NCBI GenBank assembly: GCA_913019905.1 | Contig: CAJVZD010000007.1 | Coordinates: 99,728 to 163,727 of the forward strand | DNA: 64,000 nt | Source of the DNA: an uncultured Cellvibrionales bacterium | GTDB lineage: Bacteria > Pseudomonadota > Gammaproteobacteria > Pseudomonadales > Dasaniaceae | Reading direction: 5' to 3' | In this document: piece by piece, positions 41,413 through 52,078 of the stretch | Layout: each line of letters begins with the position of its first letter | Numbering within the stretch: the first letter of the stretch is position 1 | Notes under the pieces: generated by a model | What the model was told of the DNA's origin: nothing | Database searches by the model: none | What the model saw: the letters and a program-made list of their open reading frames with translations, nothing else | Translations under genes and position numbers: made by a program

Positions 41413-42108
41413 TTACGAGGCTAACTGACCATCGATCAATTCTATTTTCCGAACCGCGCGTTCAGCAAAGCGCGCATCATGCGTAACCATACAGATCGTT
41501 GTGCCCTCTTGATTTAATTCATCCAGCAAATCCATGATAGCTGCCCCGTTACTGGAGTCGAGATTGCCCGTGGGTTCATCGGCCAACAATATCGATGGAT
41601 CAATAACCAAACCACGTGCTACTGCCACGCGTTGCTGCTGGCCACCAGACAACTGTGAAGGACGGTGAGAGGCACGATGGGCCATATTTACCCGTTCGAG
41701 TTTTTCCATTGCCCGCTGTCGCCTTTCCGACTTCGGGACTTTACTGTAGGTTAGCGGTAGCTCGACGTTTTCCACCACTGACAGATCTCCTATCAAATTA
41801 AACGCCTGAAAGACAAAACCAATCTCGCTGTTTCGCAATTTTGCACGTTGGTATAAGTCAAAGTCGGCAACTTGATGATCGTTTAACTCGTAACTTCCTG
41901 CCGTCGCAGAGTCTAGTAATCCAAGAATCGATAGCAGGGTCGATTTACCGCATCCAGAGGGTCCCGATATGGAAACGTATTCACCTCGGCGAACAGTCAG
42001 ATCCAAATCATGAATGGCCCGCGTTTCCATATTATCGCTTTGAAAGTACCGGCATAGGTTCTCCAGCTTTATTATTGGAGCTTCTTGTTCCCTTGTCTGC
42101 TGCTTCAT
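41413..42108 (-). CDS. ABC transporter ATPase (MacB/LolD type)
   Basis: 231 residues. Walker A is GPSGCGKST, the signature is [15 protein letters not shown], Walker B is [14 protein letters not shown] and the switch His is in MVTHDARFA. The MacB/LolD type is shown by [18 protein letters not shown]. It powers the 809-residue permease encoded next to it (67 bp upstream on this strand). Together with the adaptor at 44753 they form a tripartite-like exporter that moves a substrate from the periplasm or inner membrane outward. Confidence 0.95.
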   Translation of the reverse strand: MKQQTREQEAPIIKLENLCRYFQSDNMETRAIHDLDLTVRRGEYVSISGPSGCGKSTLLSILGLLDSATAGSYELNDHQVADFDLYQRAKLRNSEIGFVFQAFNLIGDLSVVENVELPLTYSKVPKSERRQRAMEKLERVNMAHRASHRPSQLSGGQQQRVAVARGLVIDPSILLADEPTGNLDSSNGAAIMDLLDELNQEGTTICMVTHDARFAERAVRKIELIDGQLAS

Positions 42109-42175
42109 TATACTTCTCCTTTATTTGACACGTTTTATGTGATTGCGTACGACGATTTTATGGCTTTACACTTAC

Positions 42176-44605
42176 TTATTGATCTCTAAGAGCATTAACC
42201 GGATTGAGTTTTGTCGCCTGATTCGCAGGTGCAAACATGGCAACTAATGAAGCTAACAATAATACGAATGTACATACCAGATATACGATTGGGTCTAGTG
42301 GGTTTGTTTCAAAAAGAAACTCATCGATAAAGGACGTTACAAATATCATGCCTGCAAAACCTATTATCAGCCCCAAAATAGTCGCTCCGCTTCCCTGCAG
42401 CAGTAACATATTGAGAACATTCGCCGGTGTTGCTCCGACCGAAAGTCTAATGCCAATTTCTCTAAGTCTTTGACTAACATTGTAAGCCACCACGCCGACG
42501 ACGCCGGATAAGGTAATAAGCAGTGCCAGGATCCCAAACAAACCCACCAAAACGGCTACCAATCGGGGCGATGCTAACCACTGCGACCGTATCTCACTCA
42601 TGGTCTGAATATTTGCGATGGCCTGTTGCGGGTCTATATCATGTATCGTATCGGTTATTGTTTCACTCAATGCAAGCGCTTTTGCATCGGTCTTGACCAA
42701 CAAGCTAATTCGGCTGGTCGGTTGTTGCATGAAAGGTGTATAGAAAGCATCGCCTTCCGGCCGATCGAGTCCGGCGGCACGCGTATCACCCACGACACCA
42801 ATAATGGTGGCCCAATTCCCACCATTATCTACCGATATTCGTTGATCGATGGCCGTGGAATCGGAAAAGTAGCGGGTCGCCATGGATTGGTTAATCAGGA
42901 CAACGGGCACACTATTTTCGTCATCGCGGCTGCTAAACGTTCGTCCTGTCATTAATGGTATAGATAGAAGCTGGTGATAGTTTTCTGATACAACAGTCAC
43001 TCTTGCCCTGGGTCTAAGGGCGTCCGATGATAGCGCTTGTGATTCAATTTGAAACGATACGGGTCCCGCCAGTTGCGACGCTAGTGGAAGTGACCCAGAA
43101 ATACTGACATCTGCAACGCCCGCAATAGCACCAACATCGTTAAGCAGTCTGCGAGAAAAGTCTCTAACCTGATCTCGATTAGTGTAGTTAGTAAAATTCA
43201 AATCCAAGCCGACGGTGAGAACGTTGTCACCATCGAATCCTGCTTCCTGACTGTTGAGTTTGTAAAGACTGAGAGTCACCAATGCGGAAGTCGTCAGTAC
43301 CACAAAGGCAATCGCAAATTGCACGACCAGCAAACCTTGACGAAGCCGTTTGCCTGATGTGCTGGCCGTCACTTTATCTCCGCCTTCTTTGAGGGCGACA
43401 TTAATATTACGACGGCTGAATGCAACGGTACTCCCGCTCACCATACCCGTAAGCAGGGACAAAATTAGTGAAAATACTAGAATAGATCCGTCCATCCTTA
43501 TTTCACTGGATAAGCTCGTAAAGCCATTCGCGAATGTGGTGAGTACGCTGAGGGACGGATAAGCCAGCAACAATCCAACAACGCCTCCGGCGAGTGCGAA
43601 AAGCGTGCTCTCCGTCAACATCTGCTGAGCAATACGTCGGGGATTTGCGCCAAGGGCTTCTCGAATCGCCAATTCCTGACTGCGAGAGGATAGTCTGGCC
43701 ATATTAAGATTTGCCACATTAGCACTCGCGATCAAAACGACTAGGCCCGCAATGACTAACAACAAATAGAATGTGTTAGCAGAATCTCCGACCATCTCGT
43801 CCTTTAGGCTCACCAAGTTCGCGGAATATCCTTCGTTTTCGCGATAATCATCGGGATATTCTGCGGCGAGTTGCCCAGCGATGGCATTAACATCCTTAGT
43901 CCCCTGTGACATCGGCACATTTTTTTTCAGTTTACCGAATAGCGTTAACATACCTGGGCGGCGATTATTGATCATTGCCTCTGCAGATCGGAAAGGACAA
44001 CTGGCAGCGGAGATGTAAATGTCGTTGTCGTCAGGGTAGGCGGGCATGGGTGGCAGTACGCCAATAATTTTGTGTACTGCGTTATTCATTTCCAGACCGC
44101 TGCCCACAACATTGGGATCAGCGTCGAAGTTTTCTTGCCAATAGCGATAAGACAGTAAAATTAAAGGTTCAGCCCCCGGTATATCCTCTCCCTCCAAAAA
44201 GGATCGGCCCAGTATTGGCCGAATGCCAAACATATCAAAGTAATTCCAACTCACCACTCCGGTTTGGACCCGTTGTGGCAAACCGTGACCCAACAAAGTA
44301 AATTGCATGGAATGGTACTCGACCAGGTCCGACATACTTTCACTCAATCGCCGATAGTCAAAAAAACTCTGGACGGAAGAGTTAAAGTCCTGACGTTCTG
44401 CGACCGGCTGATTTTGTTGTAGTCTCACTAATCTATCACCATCAGCGAAGGGCAATGGCGCCAGCAACACGTGATAGACGACACTAAAAATGGCGCTATT
44501 GGCGCCGATGCCAAGTCCAAAAGTGACCACAATCAACAGTGCGATTGCGGGACTTTTGATGGCGTTTCTCCAGGCAAAAAAACTATCTTCGAAAAAACTA
44601 TTCAT
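42176..44605 (-). CDS. ABC permease with duplicated FtsX/MacB domains (ADOP-like)
   Basis: 809 residues, about twice a usual MacB permease. It contains two MacB-PCD plus FtsX units: helix 1 at about 15-40 and a periplasmic domain to about 270; helices 2-4 (about 275-400) with LSSRSQELAIREALGANPRR; then a second set with SQRLREIGIRLSVGATPANV (about 700) and final helices. This is the layout of duplicated orphan permeases (ADOP), best known from acidobacteria. It probably acts as a single-chain equivalent of a MacB dimer, with the neighbouring ATPase. Confidence 0.93.
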   Translation of the reverse strand: MNSFFEDSFFAWRNAIKSPAIALLIVVTFGLGIGANSAIFSVVYHVLLAPLPFADGDRLVRLQQNQPVAERQDFNSSVQSFFDYRRLSESMSDLVEYHSMQFTLLGHGLPQRVQTGVVSWNYFDMFGIRPILGRSFLEGEDIPGAEPLILLSYRYWQENFDADPNVVGSGLEMNNAVHKIIGVLPPMPAYPDDNDIYISAASCPFRSAEAMINNRRPGMLTLFGKLKKNVPMSQGTKDVNAIAGQLAAEYPDDYRENEGYSANLVSLKDEMVGDSANTFYLLLVIAGLVVLIASANVANLNMARLSSRSQELAIREALGANPRRIAQQMLTESTLFALAGGVVGLLLAYPSLSVLTTFANGFTSLSSEIRMDGSILVFSLILSLLTGMVSGSTVAFSRRNINVALKEGGDKVTASTSGKRLRQGLLVVQFAIAFVVLTTSALVTLSLYKLNSQEAGFDGDNVLTVGLDLNFTNYTNRDQVRDFSRRLLNDVGAIAGVADVSISGSLPLASQLAGPVSFQIESQALSSDALRPRARVTVVSENYHQLLSIPLMTGRTFSSRDDENSVPVVLINQSMATRYFSDSTAIDQRISVDNGGNWATIIGVVGDTRAAGLDRPEGDAFYTPFMQQPTSRISLLVKTDAKALALSETITDTIHDIDPQQAIANIQTMSEIRSQWLASPRLVAVLVGLFGILALLITLSGVVGVVAYNVSQRLREIGIRLSVGATPANVLNMLLLQGSGATILGLIIGFAGMIFVTSFIDEFLFETNPLDPIVYLVCTFVLLLASLVAMFAPANQATKLNPVNALRDQ

Positions 44606-44752
44606 CGTGACTGTCCTAAGTAATCTGTTGCTAAAAAATTTACTACCGCTTTATTCACTACGATTTTGTTTAATGAAACGACATTGACTTCCTACTAAAT
44701 CATTACGCGGATTAGAATTCCAATTGCATCTCAGTTCAGGCGGCCAAATGGC

Positions 44753-46003
44753 TTATTGAACTGATACTTTCGGCTGTAGACTAAATTGACGGGCATCTGA
44801 AACGATAACCTGATCGCCTTCACGCAAACCCTCTAACAACTCAATTTTGTCAAGGGAGGCAGTTCCAAATCGGACATCGGTCAACGTCGCAAACGCTGAA
44901 CTGGAATCCATTTGATAGAGAGACCCCACACTATGTTCCTGGCTGTTGACGGGGCGCTTTAGCAATAACACGTTTGTTAAACGCTCAGTCACAATGACAC
45001 CATCGACTCGTAAATCCGGTCGCTCTGCATCTAAGCGATCGCCAGAAAATTCGACGTCAACCAATACGACGCCGTTTTGAACCGCGGGATCAATCCTTTG
45101 AATATGCCCGGTGACCCTTTGCCCTCCTGCGGAGACGATGACTTCTTGACCGATCCTTACGTCGCTAACTTGACTTTCCTGAACGCGCAGCTCTGCCTTC
45201 AAACTGTCTTCCCGGGCTACTCGCGCAAGAATAACTCCCTCGGCGATTTGTTGGCCCTGCTCGACGGGCACGGCCTGTAAAATCCCCTTAAGCCCGGCCT
45301 TTACGTTTAGGTCATCAAGCAACGATTGCTGTAGTTTGAACTGACTACGTGCCTGATTAATCTGAGCTTGCTGTGAAGCGATTTCTGCCACATGTAAATC
45401 GGCGAGATGTTCCAGACGTTTTCTCTCTATTTGCAGGAGGGTATCAAATTGTTTTTGCAGCAGCTGAGTTTCTTTAAGATCCAGTACCGAGACAATTTGC
45501 TTAACCGCCAGGGCTTCGTTTGCCTCCATTCTAAAGGTCGCATTTTGGAAACTCGAATCTACTTCGGCGACGACCGCCTGTTGAGAAAGATAAGTGCCGG
45601 TAAGCCTCTTCTCAAGAGCGGATAACTCAGCCTCTGCAACTTGCAAAGCATAGTTGGCAGAGTCGACATCACGAGCTAAGGTTGGGTTGGATAACACCAT
45701 GATGACCGTGTCTTTTTCAACGATTGCGCCTGGTTGAATAAGAACTTCATCGATTCTTCCGGACGAGCTCGATGCTATCCAACGTAATTTTGTTGGCTGT
45801 AGGGTACCCGGCGCTCGTACATCTCGAACGAGATTACCTTTGCTCACCTCCGCTACAATAATGTCTTCGCGGATGGCAACAACATCCGACACGCTGGAAC
45901 TGGCATAGGACCACGCGTAAATTGAGGTCGCGATAACAAATGCAGTGGTCAATAGAGTGGGTAAGCCAAATTTCCTTCGGCTTTCTTTCTTTGGAATATC
46001 GAT
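44753..46003 (-). CDS. HlyD/RND-type periplasmic adaptor, probably with an AUC start
   Basis: 416 residues. One N-terminal membrane helix (LTTAFVIATSIYAWSYA), a lipoyl/hairpin segment (GRIDEVLIQPGAIVEKDTVI), a coiled-coil stretch (about 110-235), a second barrel part (IGQEVIVSAGGQRVTG) and a C-terminal ...LLEGLREGDQVIVSDA. It links the MacB-like permease to an outer-membrane channel. The frame is open upstream of TTG 45952 to a stop, without ATG/GTG/TTG/CTG. A GGGGAG site six bases before ATC 46003 gives MDIPKKESRRKFG, a typical basic opening. TTG 45952 is the fallback and would cut off the basic segment. Confidence 0.85.
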   Translation of the reverse strand: MDIPKKESRRKFGLPTLLTTAFVIATSIYAWSYASSSVSDVVAIREDIIVAEVSKGNLVRDVRAPGTLQPTKLRWIASSSSGRIDEVLIQPGAIVEKDTVIMVLSNPTLARDVDSANYALQVAEAELSALEKRLTGTYLSQQAVVAEVDSSFQNATFRMEANEALAVKQIVSVLDLKETQLLQKQFDTLLQIERKRLEHLADLHVAEIASQQAQINQARSQFKLQQSLLDDLNVKAGLKGILQAVPVEQGQQIAEGVILARVAREDSLKAELRVQESQVSDVRIGQEVIVSAGGQRVTGHIQRIDPAVQNGVVLVDVEFSGDRLDAERPDLRVDGVIVTERLTNVLLLKRPVNSQEHSVGSLYQMDSSSAFATLTDVRFGTASLDKIELLEGLREGDQVIVSDARQFSLQPKVSVQ

Positions 46004-46208
46004 GTTAAGCTCCCCGTAAGTTATCTGGAGCTATGTTAGTGGGAATCGAAATAATGTGGGGATGGTATCGCTCGAGGGCAGCTGGATACCGTCGAGCCGC
46101 GAAATAAAGAGATGAACGGTAGTTAGTGCCCGTTAAAAATATCGATTTAAGATCTGTGTTTCAGTTGCGGGTCGGTTTCAACCCGTGCTCCAGAACGTGG
46201 GCTGCTGG

Positions 46209-46997
46209 CTATAAGTCAGCCTGCAATTTCTTGAATAGAATGTCGCGGTACCCTCTACTCAATTTTAATTTTTGCTGATTTGATATCACGACTTCATAAT
46301 CGCCGCCTTCCAAAGTGATAAGTTCAGTAATAAGTGCAAGCTTCACTATTACCGAACGGTGAATCCGCTGAAAGCCATGATTTTCCAGGCGCTGCTCCAT
46401 GCTCCGCATTGTATCTCGGATCAGATGGCTTCGGCTCTCGGTATGCACGTTGATGTAATCGCCTTCCGCTTCAACCCATTGAATGTCTTCGGGCTTGATA
46501 AAGTGCACATGGCCATGCGCCCGCACGACAATGCGTTCGTTCAACCCTTTGTGCTCCAACGCCCCACTGCTATCCGCGGATGTTTCGTTCAGCAAGGATT
46601 TTAATTGTGCAGATCGATCCGCGATACGCTGGCTATTCAGTTCTTTTCTTGCGCGGGTCATGCTTTCTTCAAAAAGACCGCTATTGATGGGCTTCAACAA
46701 GTAGTCCAGTGCGTTCACTTGGAATGCCTCAATAGCAAATTCATCGTATGCCGTCAGAAATATAACCAGGGGCATTTGCTCAATACCCACTGCTTTTATG
46801 ACGTCAAATCCAGTGAATTTAGGCATTTTGATATCGAGAAAAACCAGATCAGGTTTGTCGGCCAAAATCCTTCGAATGGCGTCACTCCCGTTTCCACATT
46901 CTCCAATCACTTCTATGTCGTCCTGCTGTTCAAGTCGCATAATCACACCTTCTCGGGATAGCGGCTCGTCATCGACAACTAAAACTCTTATCGTCAT
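46209..46997 (-). CDS. LytR/AlgR-family response regulator (LytTR domain)
   Basis: 262 residues. Receiver: VLVVDDEPLSREG, the phospho-Asp in LVFLDIKMPKFTG (about 55) and the Lys in LDYLLKPINSGLF (about 104). LytTR DNA-binding domain (about 152-258): IVVRAHGHVHFIKPEDIQWV, EGDYINVHTESRSHLI and FQRIHRSVIVKLALITEL. Its start abuts the stop of the LytS-like kinase with no gap. It lies just upstream of the adaptor-permease-ATPase genes on the same strand and probably switches them on. Confidence 0.94.
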   Translation of the reverse strand: MTIRVLVVDDEPLSREGVIMRLEQQDDIEVIGECGNGSDAIRRILADKPDLVFLDIKMPKFTGFDVIKAVGIEQMPLVIFLTAYDEFAIEAFQVNALDYLLKPINSGLFEESMTRARKELNSQRIADRSAQLKSLLNETSADSSGALEHKGLNERIVVRAHGHVHFIKPEDIQWVEAEGDYINVHTESRSHLIRDTMRSMEQRLENHGFQRIHRSVIVKLALITELITLEGGDYEVVISNQQKLKLSRGYRDILFKKLQADL

Positions 46998-48131
46998 TTA
47001 TTTTCCTTCCACGTCAACGTGAACCGGTATCTCGATACTGATAGCGACACCTTTTCCAGGTTTTCCCAGCAGCTCAATCACGTGATTGTCACCATATAGA
47101 TGGTTTAGTCGCTCTTGTACATTGGTCAACCCCACACCCATTTCAACTCCCTTGTCACCGCCGAATACGCACCCTGCTCCGTCGTCAGTGATACGAATTA
47201 GCAGTCTATCGGCCAGACGTTTACACTCGATAACCAGTACTCCCGGTTCTTCTTTTTCTCCGAGGCCATGACGCAATGCGTTTTCAACCAGGGGTTGTAA
47301 GATCATCGATGGAACCGATATTTTTAGCGTGTCTGCGGCTATTTTTTCTATTACTGTTAAGCGATCACCAAAGCGCACTTGTTCAATAGCCAAATACTGA
47401 CTGGTCATTTCCAATTCCGTTTCAAGAGCGACCCACTGAGACTTCGAGTCTTCCAGTGTCTGACGAAAGAACCCGCTGAGGAGCTCGATCATTTCTGTCG
47501 CCTTCGCATTTTCTTTTTTCATGACGAGAACGGAAATCGAGTTCAAGGTATTAAAAAGAAAATGAGGATTAACTTGCATGCGCAGAGTTTTAAGTTGCGA
47601 CTCTGTCAGCTTGAGCCCTAGCTGACTTGCCGCCAATTCTTTTTGCTGGGCGATGTTATAGAAATTGCGAAGATTAAAACTAGCTATCAACACGGTATAT
47701 ACAATCGCATTGTAAAGAAAAATGGAATCGCCAAAAAGAAAGTGACCAATATGTTGCCATGGCAGATACTGACTCATCTCGTGACTCAGTTTGGCAGAGA
47801 AATGGTATGAATAACTGGTTACCGACACAGACAACACCGACAAAACGAGAAATACCAAGGAGTGGATAGCGGCCAATCGTATCCAATTGTCAGGGTTTAT
47901 CGGAAATCGAGTAGCGACGTATGCCATTAGCGGCGAGAATATTAGCCAAGGCAACCACACCTTTACAAAAAGAAAATGCAATTGGCTCGGTAAATCTGGC
48001 TCGAAATTTTTTATCGTCAAGTAGCCAGAAATCTGAACAAGAATTGCGTACACAAAGAAAGCCACTGCAACAGCTGCCAGCACCTTTAAGGTATGCCGGA
48101 GTACGATCTGATTATTGGGGTTTCTTTCCAT
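46998..48131 (-). CDS. LytS/YehU-type sensor histidine kinase
   Basis: 377 residues. Four hydrophobic helices in the first 160 residues form the membrane sensor. The His_kinase domain follows: LRMQVNPHFLFNTLNSISVL holds the phospho-His (His about 194), and the ATP part has PSMILQPLVENALRHGLGE, ITDDGAGCV and GVGLTNVQERL. It signals to the LytTR regulator whose gene directly follows. Such kinases often sense cell-envelope stress or small molecules; here it is coupled to an export system. Confidence 0.94.
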   Translation of the reverse strand: MERNPNNQIVLRHTLKVLAAVAVAFFVYAILVQISGYLTIKNFEPDLPSQLHFLFVKVWLPWLIFSPLMAYVATRFPINPDNWIRLAAIHSLVFLVLSVLSVSVTSYSYHFSAKLSHEMSQYLPWQHIGHFLFGDSIFLYNAIVYTVLIASFNLRNFYNIAQQKELAASQLGLKLTESQLKTLRMQVNPHFLFNTLNSISVLVMKKENAKATEMIELLSGFFRQTLEDSKSQWVALETELEMTSQYLAIEQVRFGDRLTVIEKIAADTLKISVPSMILQPLVENALRHGLGEKEEPGVLVIECKRLADRLLIRITDDGAGCVFGGDKGVEMGVGLTNVQERLNHLYGDNHVIELLGKPGKGVAISIEIPVHVDVEGK

Positions 48132-48430
48132 ATAGATACAACACTATTAATGCGCTTATCGGACTTTCTCAAGTAAGCTTACGGAAGTCATCCTGGTTTT
48201 GATAGCTAAACACTGTGAGATGTCTATATTCGCCGGCGAATGGTAGGTCATGCGCGACCAGCGTGTAATTTGGTACTTATTCAGAAACTCGTCTTTTCGA
48301 ACGAACGGTTTTAGGGGGGGATTCGCGACCAGAGGATAATGAATAGTAGACAATCTTTCATACTCAAAGCTCGACCTCATTGCATAGGCCGAGCTAACAC
48401 TTCGATAATGACGAAATGCTACTGTCAGTT

Positions 48431-49927
48431 TCAGTGATCTAAACCTGAGTAGGTCTCAATTAAATAAACGGCAAGCGATCGTCGCTGTGGTTCATCGAGA
48501 GGAAAAACTGGCATCGGAGGATTAGGACGCTCAATATACTTCGCCAGTGTATCGATATCATATTTTCCGCCGATGTTTTCAAGCACTTTCATTGCACCTC
48601 CCATATTGGCATGGCAGACGATACACTGATACTGGGAAAATAGTACCCCACCTTCCTGCGACAAGCCCGACCGATTGGCGTCACTAATTGCGGCAAGTGT
48701 TTCTTTTGCATTATAAGAGGCGCGGGACGTTTTCACCGCAATCTCTTGTTGCTCCTCAGCATAGGCAACCCGATAGACCACGTTGGCATAATCATCAGAA
48801 ATGTATACGGCGCCATCGGGGCCCTCTGCAACATCGGCAGGACGGCCAATAGCATCATCGCCTTGAAGAAGCCCTGTCAAAAAATCTTCCTCCGTCACCT
48901 TATTATCTTCATCCCAATGCAAGGACACTACTTTATAACCGTCTTTTTCTGTTCTATTCCAGGAACCATGTAAAGCCGCCAAGGCCGCACTGTGGTATTT
49001 TTCAGGAAAACTCTTTCCTCGAATGAATGTAATACCGAGGGGTGCGTTATGGGGTTTGAATTCAAAGACCGGTCCGATAGAACTTGCAACAATCGCTTCA
49101 TTGCCCTCTCCAAAATCGGGGTCTGAGATCTTGTCGTCATTCGCATACGGCCAACCATAGTGCTTGCCCTGCTCAACCTTATTTAATTCACAATGAGGAA
49201 AATCATCACCGAGCATATCCCGACCATTATCGGTCGCGTAAATTTGTCCGTCAGCGGGAGACCAGTCAAAACCTGCACTGTTTCTCAACCCTTCAGCAAA
49301 GATTTCTTCATTCGAACCGTCGGGGTTATAGCGCATCATTGTCGCTCGTCTTTTGTCTTCCTCTTCACAGACATTACAGGAAGAACCCATGGTCACGTAC
49401 ATCAAGTTGTCGGGACCAAACCGTAAGGTTTTACGCCAATGATTACCGCCAGCAGGCAAACCAGTAACGATACGCTCGTAATCGCCGACTGTTTGTCCCT
49501 TTTCATGATCAAATTTGACTCGACCAATCGCGTCTGTTTCGGCGATATACAACCAGCCATCAAAAAAGTCCATGCCATTGGGGCCATTCAGATCAGCCAT
49601 CAATATTCTCTTCCCGTTAGCTTTGCCGTCCTTATCCTCATCTCGGCCCAACAAAACGATCTGATTCAGATTGGTATTCGCAACCAACAAGTCACCTTGA
49701 TGGGTGAACTTTAGCAGACGAGCGTTTTCGACATTCTCAGCATATAGACCAATGGAAAATCCCTCAGGAACAGTAATTCGACTGCCGACCGTTGACGGGT
49801 CGAATTCCTTACCGGGGATTGGGGTATTTACAGCACCCACAAAAACTTTCAAAGCAACATAAAGAATCAATGCAAGTGCGACAATAGTGATCGCTATATT
49901 GCGCAGCCATTTCATGGGTTTCGTCAT
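48431..49927 (-). CDS. PQQ-type sugar (sorbosone-like) dehydrogenase fused to cytochrome c
   Basis: 498 residues from ATG 49927 (GAGA about 10 bases upstream; the frame to 50068 lacks a better site). An N-terminal membrane anchor (NIAITIVALALILYVALKV) is followed by a six-bladed beta-propeller of the glucose/sorbosone dehydrogenase family: FSIGLYAENVENARLLKFT, NGPNGMDFFDGWLYIAETD, RNSAGFDWSPADGQIYATDN and HGSWNRTEKDGYKVV. A C-terminal domain carries one haem site, CIVCH, with Met-containing PNPPMPVFPLDEPQRRSLA. It would oxidise an aldose or similar sugar in the periplasm and pass electrons to cytochrome. Confidence 0.9.
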   Translation of the reverse strand: MTKPMKWLRNIAITIVALALILYVALKVFVGAVNTPIPGKEFDPSTVGSRITVPEGFSIGLYAENVENARLLKFTHQGDLLVANTNLNQIVLLGRDEDKDGKANGKRILMADLNGPNGMDFFDGWLYIAETDAIGRVKFDHEKGQTVGDYERIVTGLPAGGNHWRKTLRFGPDNLMYVTMGSSCNVCEEEDKRRATMMRYNPDGSNEEIFAEGLRNSAGFDWSPADGQIYATDNGRDMLGDDFPHCELNKVEQGKHYGWPYANDDKISDPDFGEGNEAIVASSIGPVFEFKPHNAPLGITFIRGKSFPEKYHSAALAALHGSWNRTEKDGYKVVSLHWDEDNKVTEEDFLTGLLQGDDAIGRPADVAEGPDGAVYISDDYANVVYRVAYAEEQQEIAVKTSRASYNAKETLAAISDANRSGLSQEGGVLFSQYQCIVCHANMGGAMKVLENIGGKYDIDTLAKYIERPNPPMPVFPLDEPQRRSLAVYLIETYSGLDH

Positions 49928-50282
49928 TAGTGATGTCTCTCGTTGTGGAATTGTTGGGGGAAAATATAAAACAGTTTGGAAAACGTGCTTATTTTTTTCT
50001 GTGAAATCATCGTAGATTCTAAAATAGGTGTTTTGGGCATCAACAACACTGGATGCCAGAAGTAACAAATTACATCAAGGGTCGATACTGGCGACTTTAA
50101 CTTCCTTGAAACTTGCAGCTTTTACAGATTGACAATTAAAACCTACAAAAATGAGCTTCGGTGGTGAATATTCGGTAGTTAACTGCCTGTTTGTCAGCAC
50201 CGACAATAATACCAATGCCGAGAGTAATCTTATACCATTACAGCGATTCTATAACCTTATTTGAAGACGAGAATTTATCATC
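49928..50282. other. Intergenic region, no feature seen
   Basis: 355 bp between divergent genes. It includes the likely untranslated upstream extension of the dehydrogenase frame and the promoter of the DUF885 gene. No palindrome or terminator stands out. Confidence 0.4.
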
Positions 50283-52078
50283 ATGCCCTATAGATCCCTT
50301 TCCATGGTTTTTAGCCTCTTTTTGTTATCGTGTACAACGGTAAATACCAACACCAGTAGTCGGGACGAGTCTCAATTCGCAAATCAGCTTTTCGATCGCA
50401 TTTTTGACGAAGGAGTAGACAGAGACCCCGTTCGGCAAACATACCTTGGTATAAAGAAGGACTACGGCAAATGGAATGATATGTCTGAGGAACATCATCT
50501 GCGAGAGCAACAATTTGCTAAAAGTAATTTAAAACGCTTACGAGCAATCGATACGGAAAAATTGGATAGGCAAACACTGATCAGTTACCAGATGTATTCA
50601 GAAAAACTAAAAAACAAAATCGCCGATTTCAAATGGCGCCATCACAACTATCCGGTAAACCAAAAGGTCGGTACACAATCAAAAATCCCTTCCTTCCTGA
50701 TCAATCAACATTCGATTGCCAATGAAAAGGAAGCCATCGATTACATTTCCCGACTGAACGCGGCCAGCGTGCTGATGGATCAGACGATCGAACAGTTAAA
50801 AATACGCGAGGAAAAGGGAATTATCGCGCCAACCTTTGTCTTTACGCACGTAATCAGGGACGCTGGAAATATTTTACACGGCGCGCCGTTCGCGCCGGGA
50901 GCTGACAGTACACTACTTGCCGATTTCAAGAAGAAAATAAACCGCATAGAGTTACCCGCTGCTGTCCGCGAGAGCCTCGTGAAAAAAGCGGAGCGTGCGC
51001 TTACCGATAGTATTAAACCCGCTTATGCCAAGCTAACAAACTACTTAATTCAGCTTAAAAAGAAAAGCGACCATAGAGACGGTGCCTGGAAGTTTCCCGA
51101 GGGCCTGGCGTTTTATAACAATGCTCTCAGGCGCACCACGACCACTGACTTGAGCTCATCCGAGATCCACCAACTGGGTCTCAGCGAAATGAAGCGTATC
51201 CACAATGAAATGCGGGGCATTACGAACACAGTGGGGTTTGCCGCACTCTGAATGAGTTTTTTGAATTTATGCGTTCAGATCCACAATTTTATTTTGCAGA
51301 TAATGACGATGATCGCCAACAGTACCTTAGGGAGGCGAACGATCTCATCATGGATATGAAGAGCAGGCTCGATACTCTTTTCATTACAAAACCTAAGGCT
51401 GACTTAATCGTAAAACGCGTGGAGACTTTTCGAGAACGAACTGCTGGAAAAGCTTTCTATCAGCGCCCCGCCCCGGATGGGTCACGGCCGGGTACATATT
51501 ACGCAAACCTATTTAAAATGGAAGCAATGCCCAGCTACCAGATGGCGGCCTTGGCCTATCACGAAGGGATACCGGGCCATCACATGCAAAATGCCATTCA
51601 GCAGGAGTTGACGGGTCTACCGAAGTTTAGAAAGTACGGGAACTTTACCGCATATTCTGAAGGCTGGGGCCTTTATTCAGAAATGATTCCGAAGGAAATA
51701 GGATTATACCAAGATCCCTATGCTGATTTTGGTCGCCTTGCCATGGAGCTTTGGCGCGCTGTGCGACTCGTTGTTGATACAGGCATCCATGAAAAAAAAT
51801 GGACCCGTGAGCAGAGCATAGCGTTCTATGTTGACAATACGCCCAATGCCAGATCCGACGCCGTCAAGATGGTCGAGCGGCATATTGTTAACCCCTCTCA
51901 GGCAACAGCCTACAAGATCGGCATGCTTAAAATCATTGAGTTGCGGGAAAAAGCCAGAGCAGCTCTCGGTACAAAGTTCGACATTCGAGAATACCACGAT
52001 GTGGTTTTAGGCAATGGCCAAGTGCCAATGAGTGTACTTGCAGACAGTATTGACAGCTATATCAAGAGAAAAAATTGA
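50283..52078 (+). pseudogene. DUF885 peptidase-like lipoprotein, broken by a frameshift
   Basis: Two consecutive frames encode one DUF885 protein. Part 1 (50283-51251) has a lipoprotein leader (LFLLSCTTVNTN) and ends at TGA after ...NTVGFAAL. Part 2 continues in the -1 frame from about 51245 (TLNEFFEFMRSDPQF) to 52078 and carries the metal-site motif HEGIPGHHMQ and GWGLYSEMIPKEIG. One base is missing around 51238-51246. Joined, the protein would be about 597 residues, which is normal for the family of secreted putative zinc peptidases. Either the gene is inactivated or there is a sequencing error; codons on both sides are otherwise intact, which points to a recent event. Confidence 0.9.
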
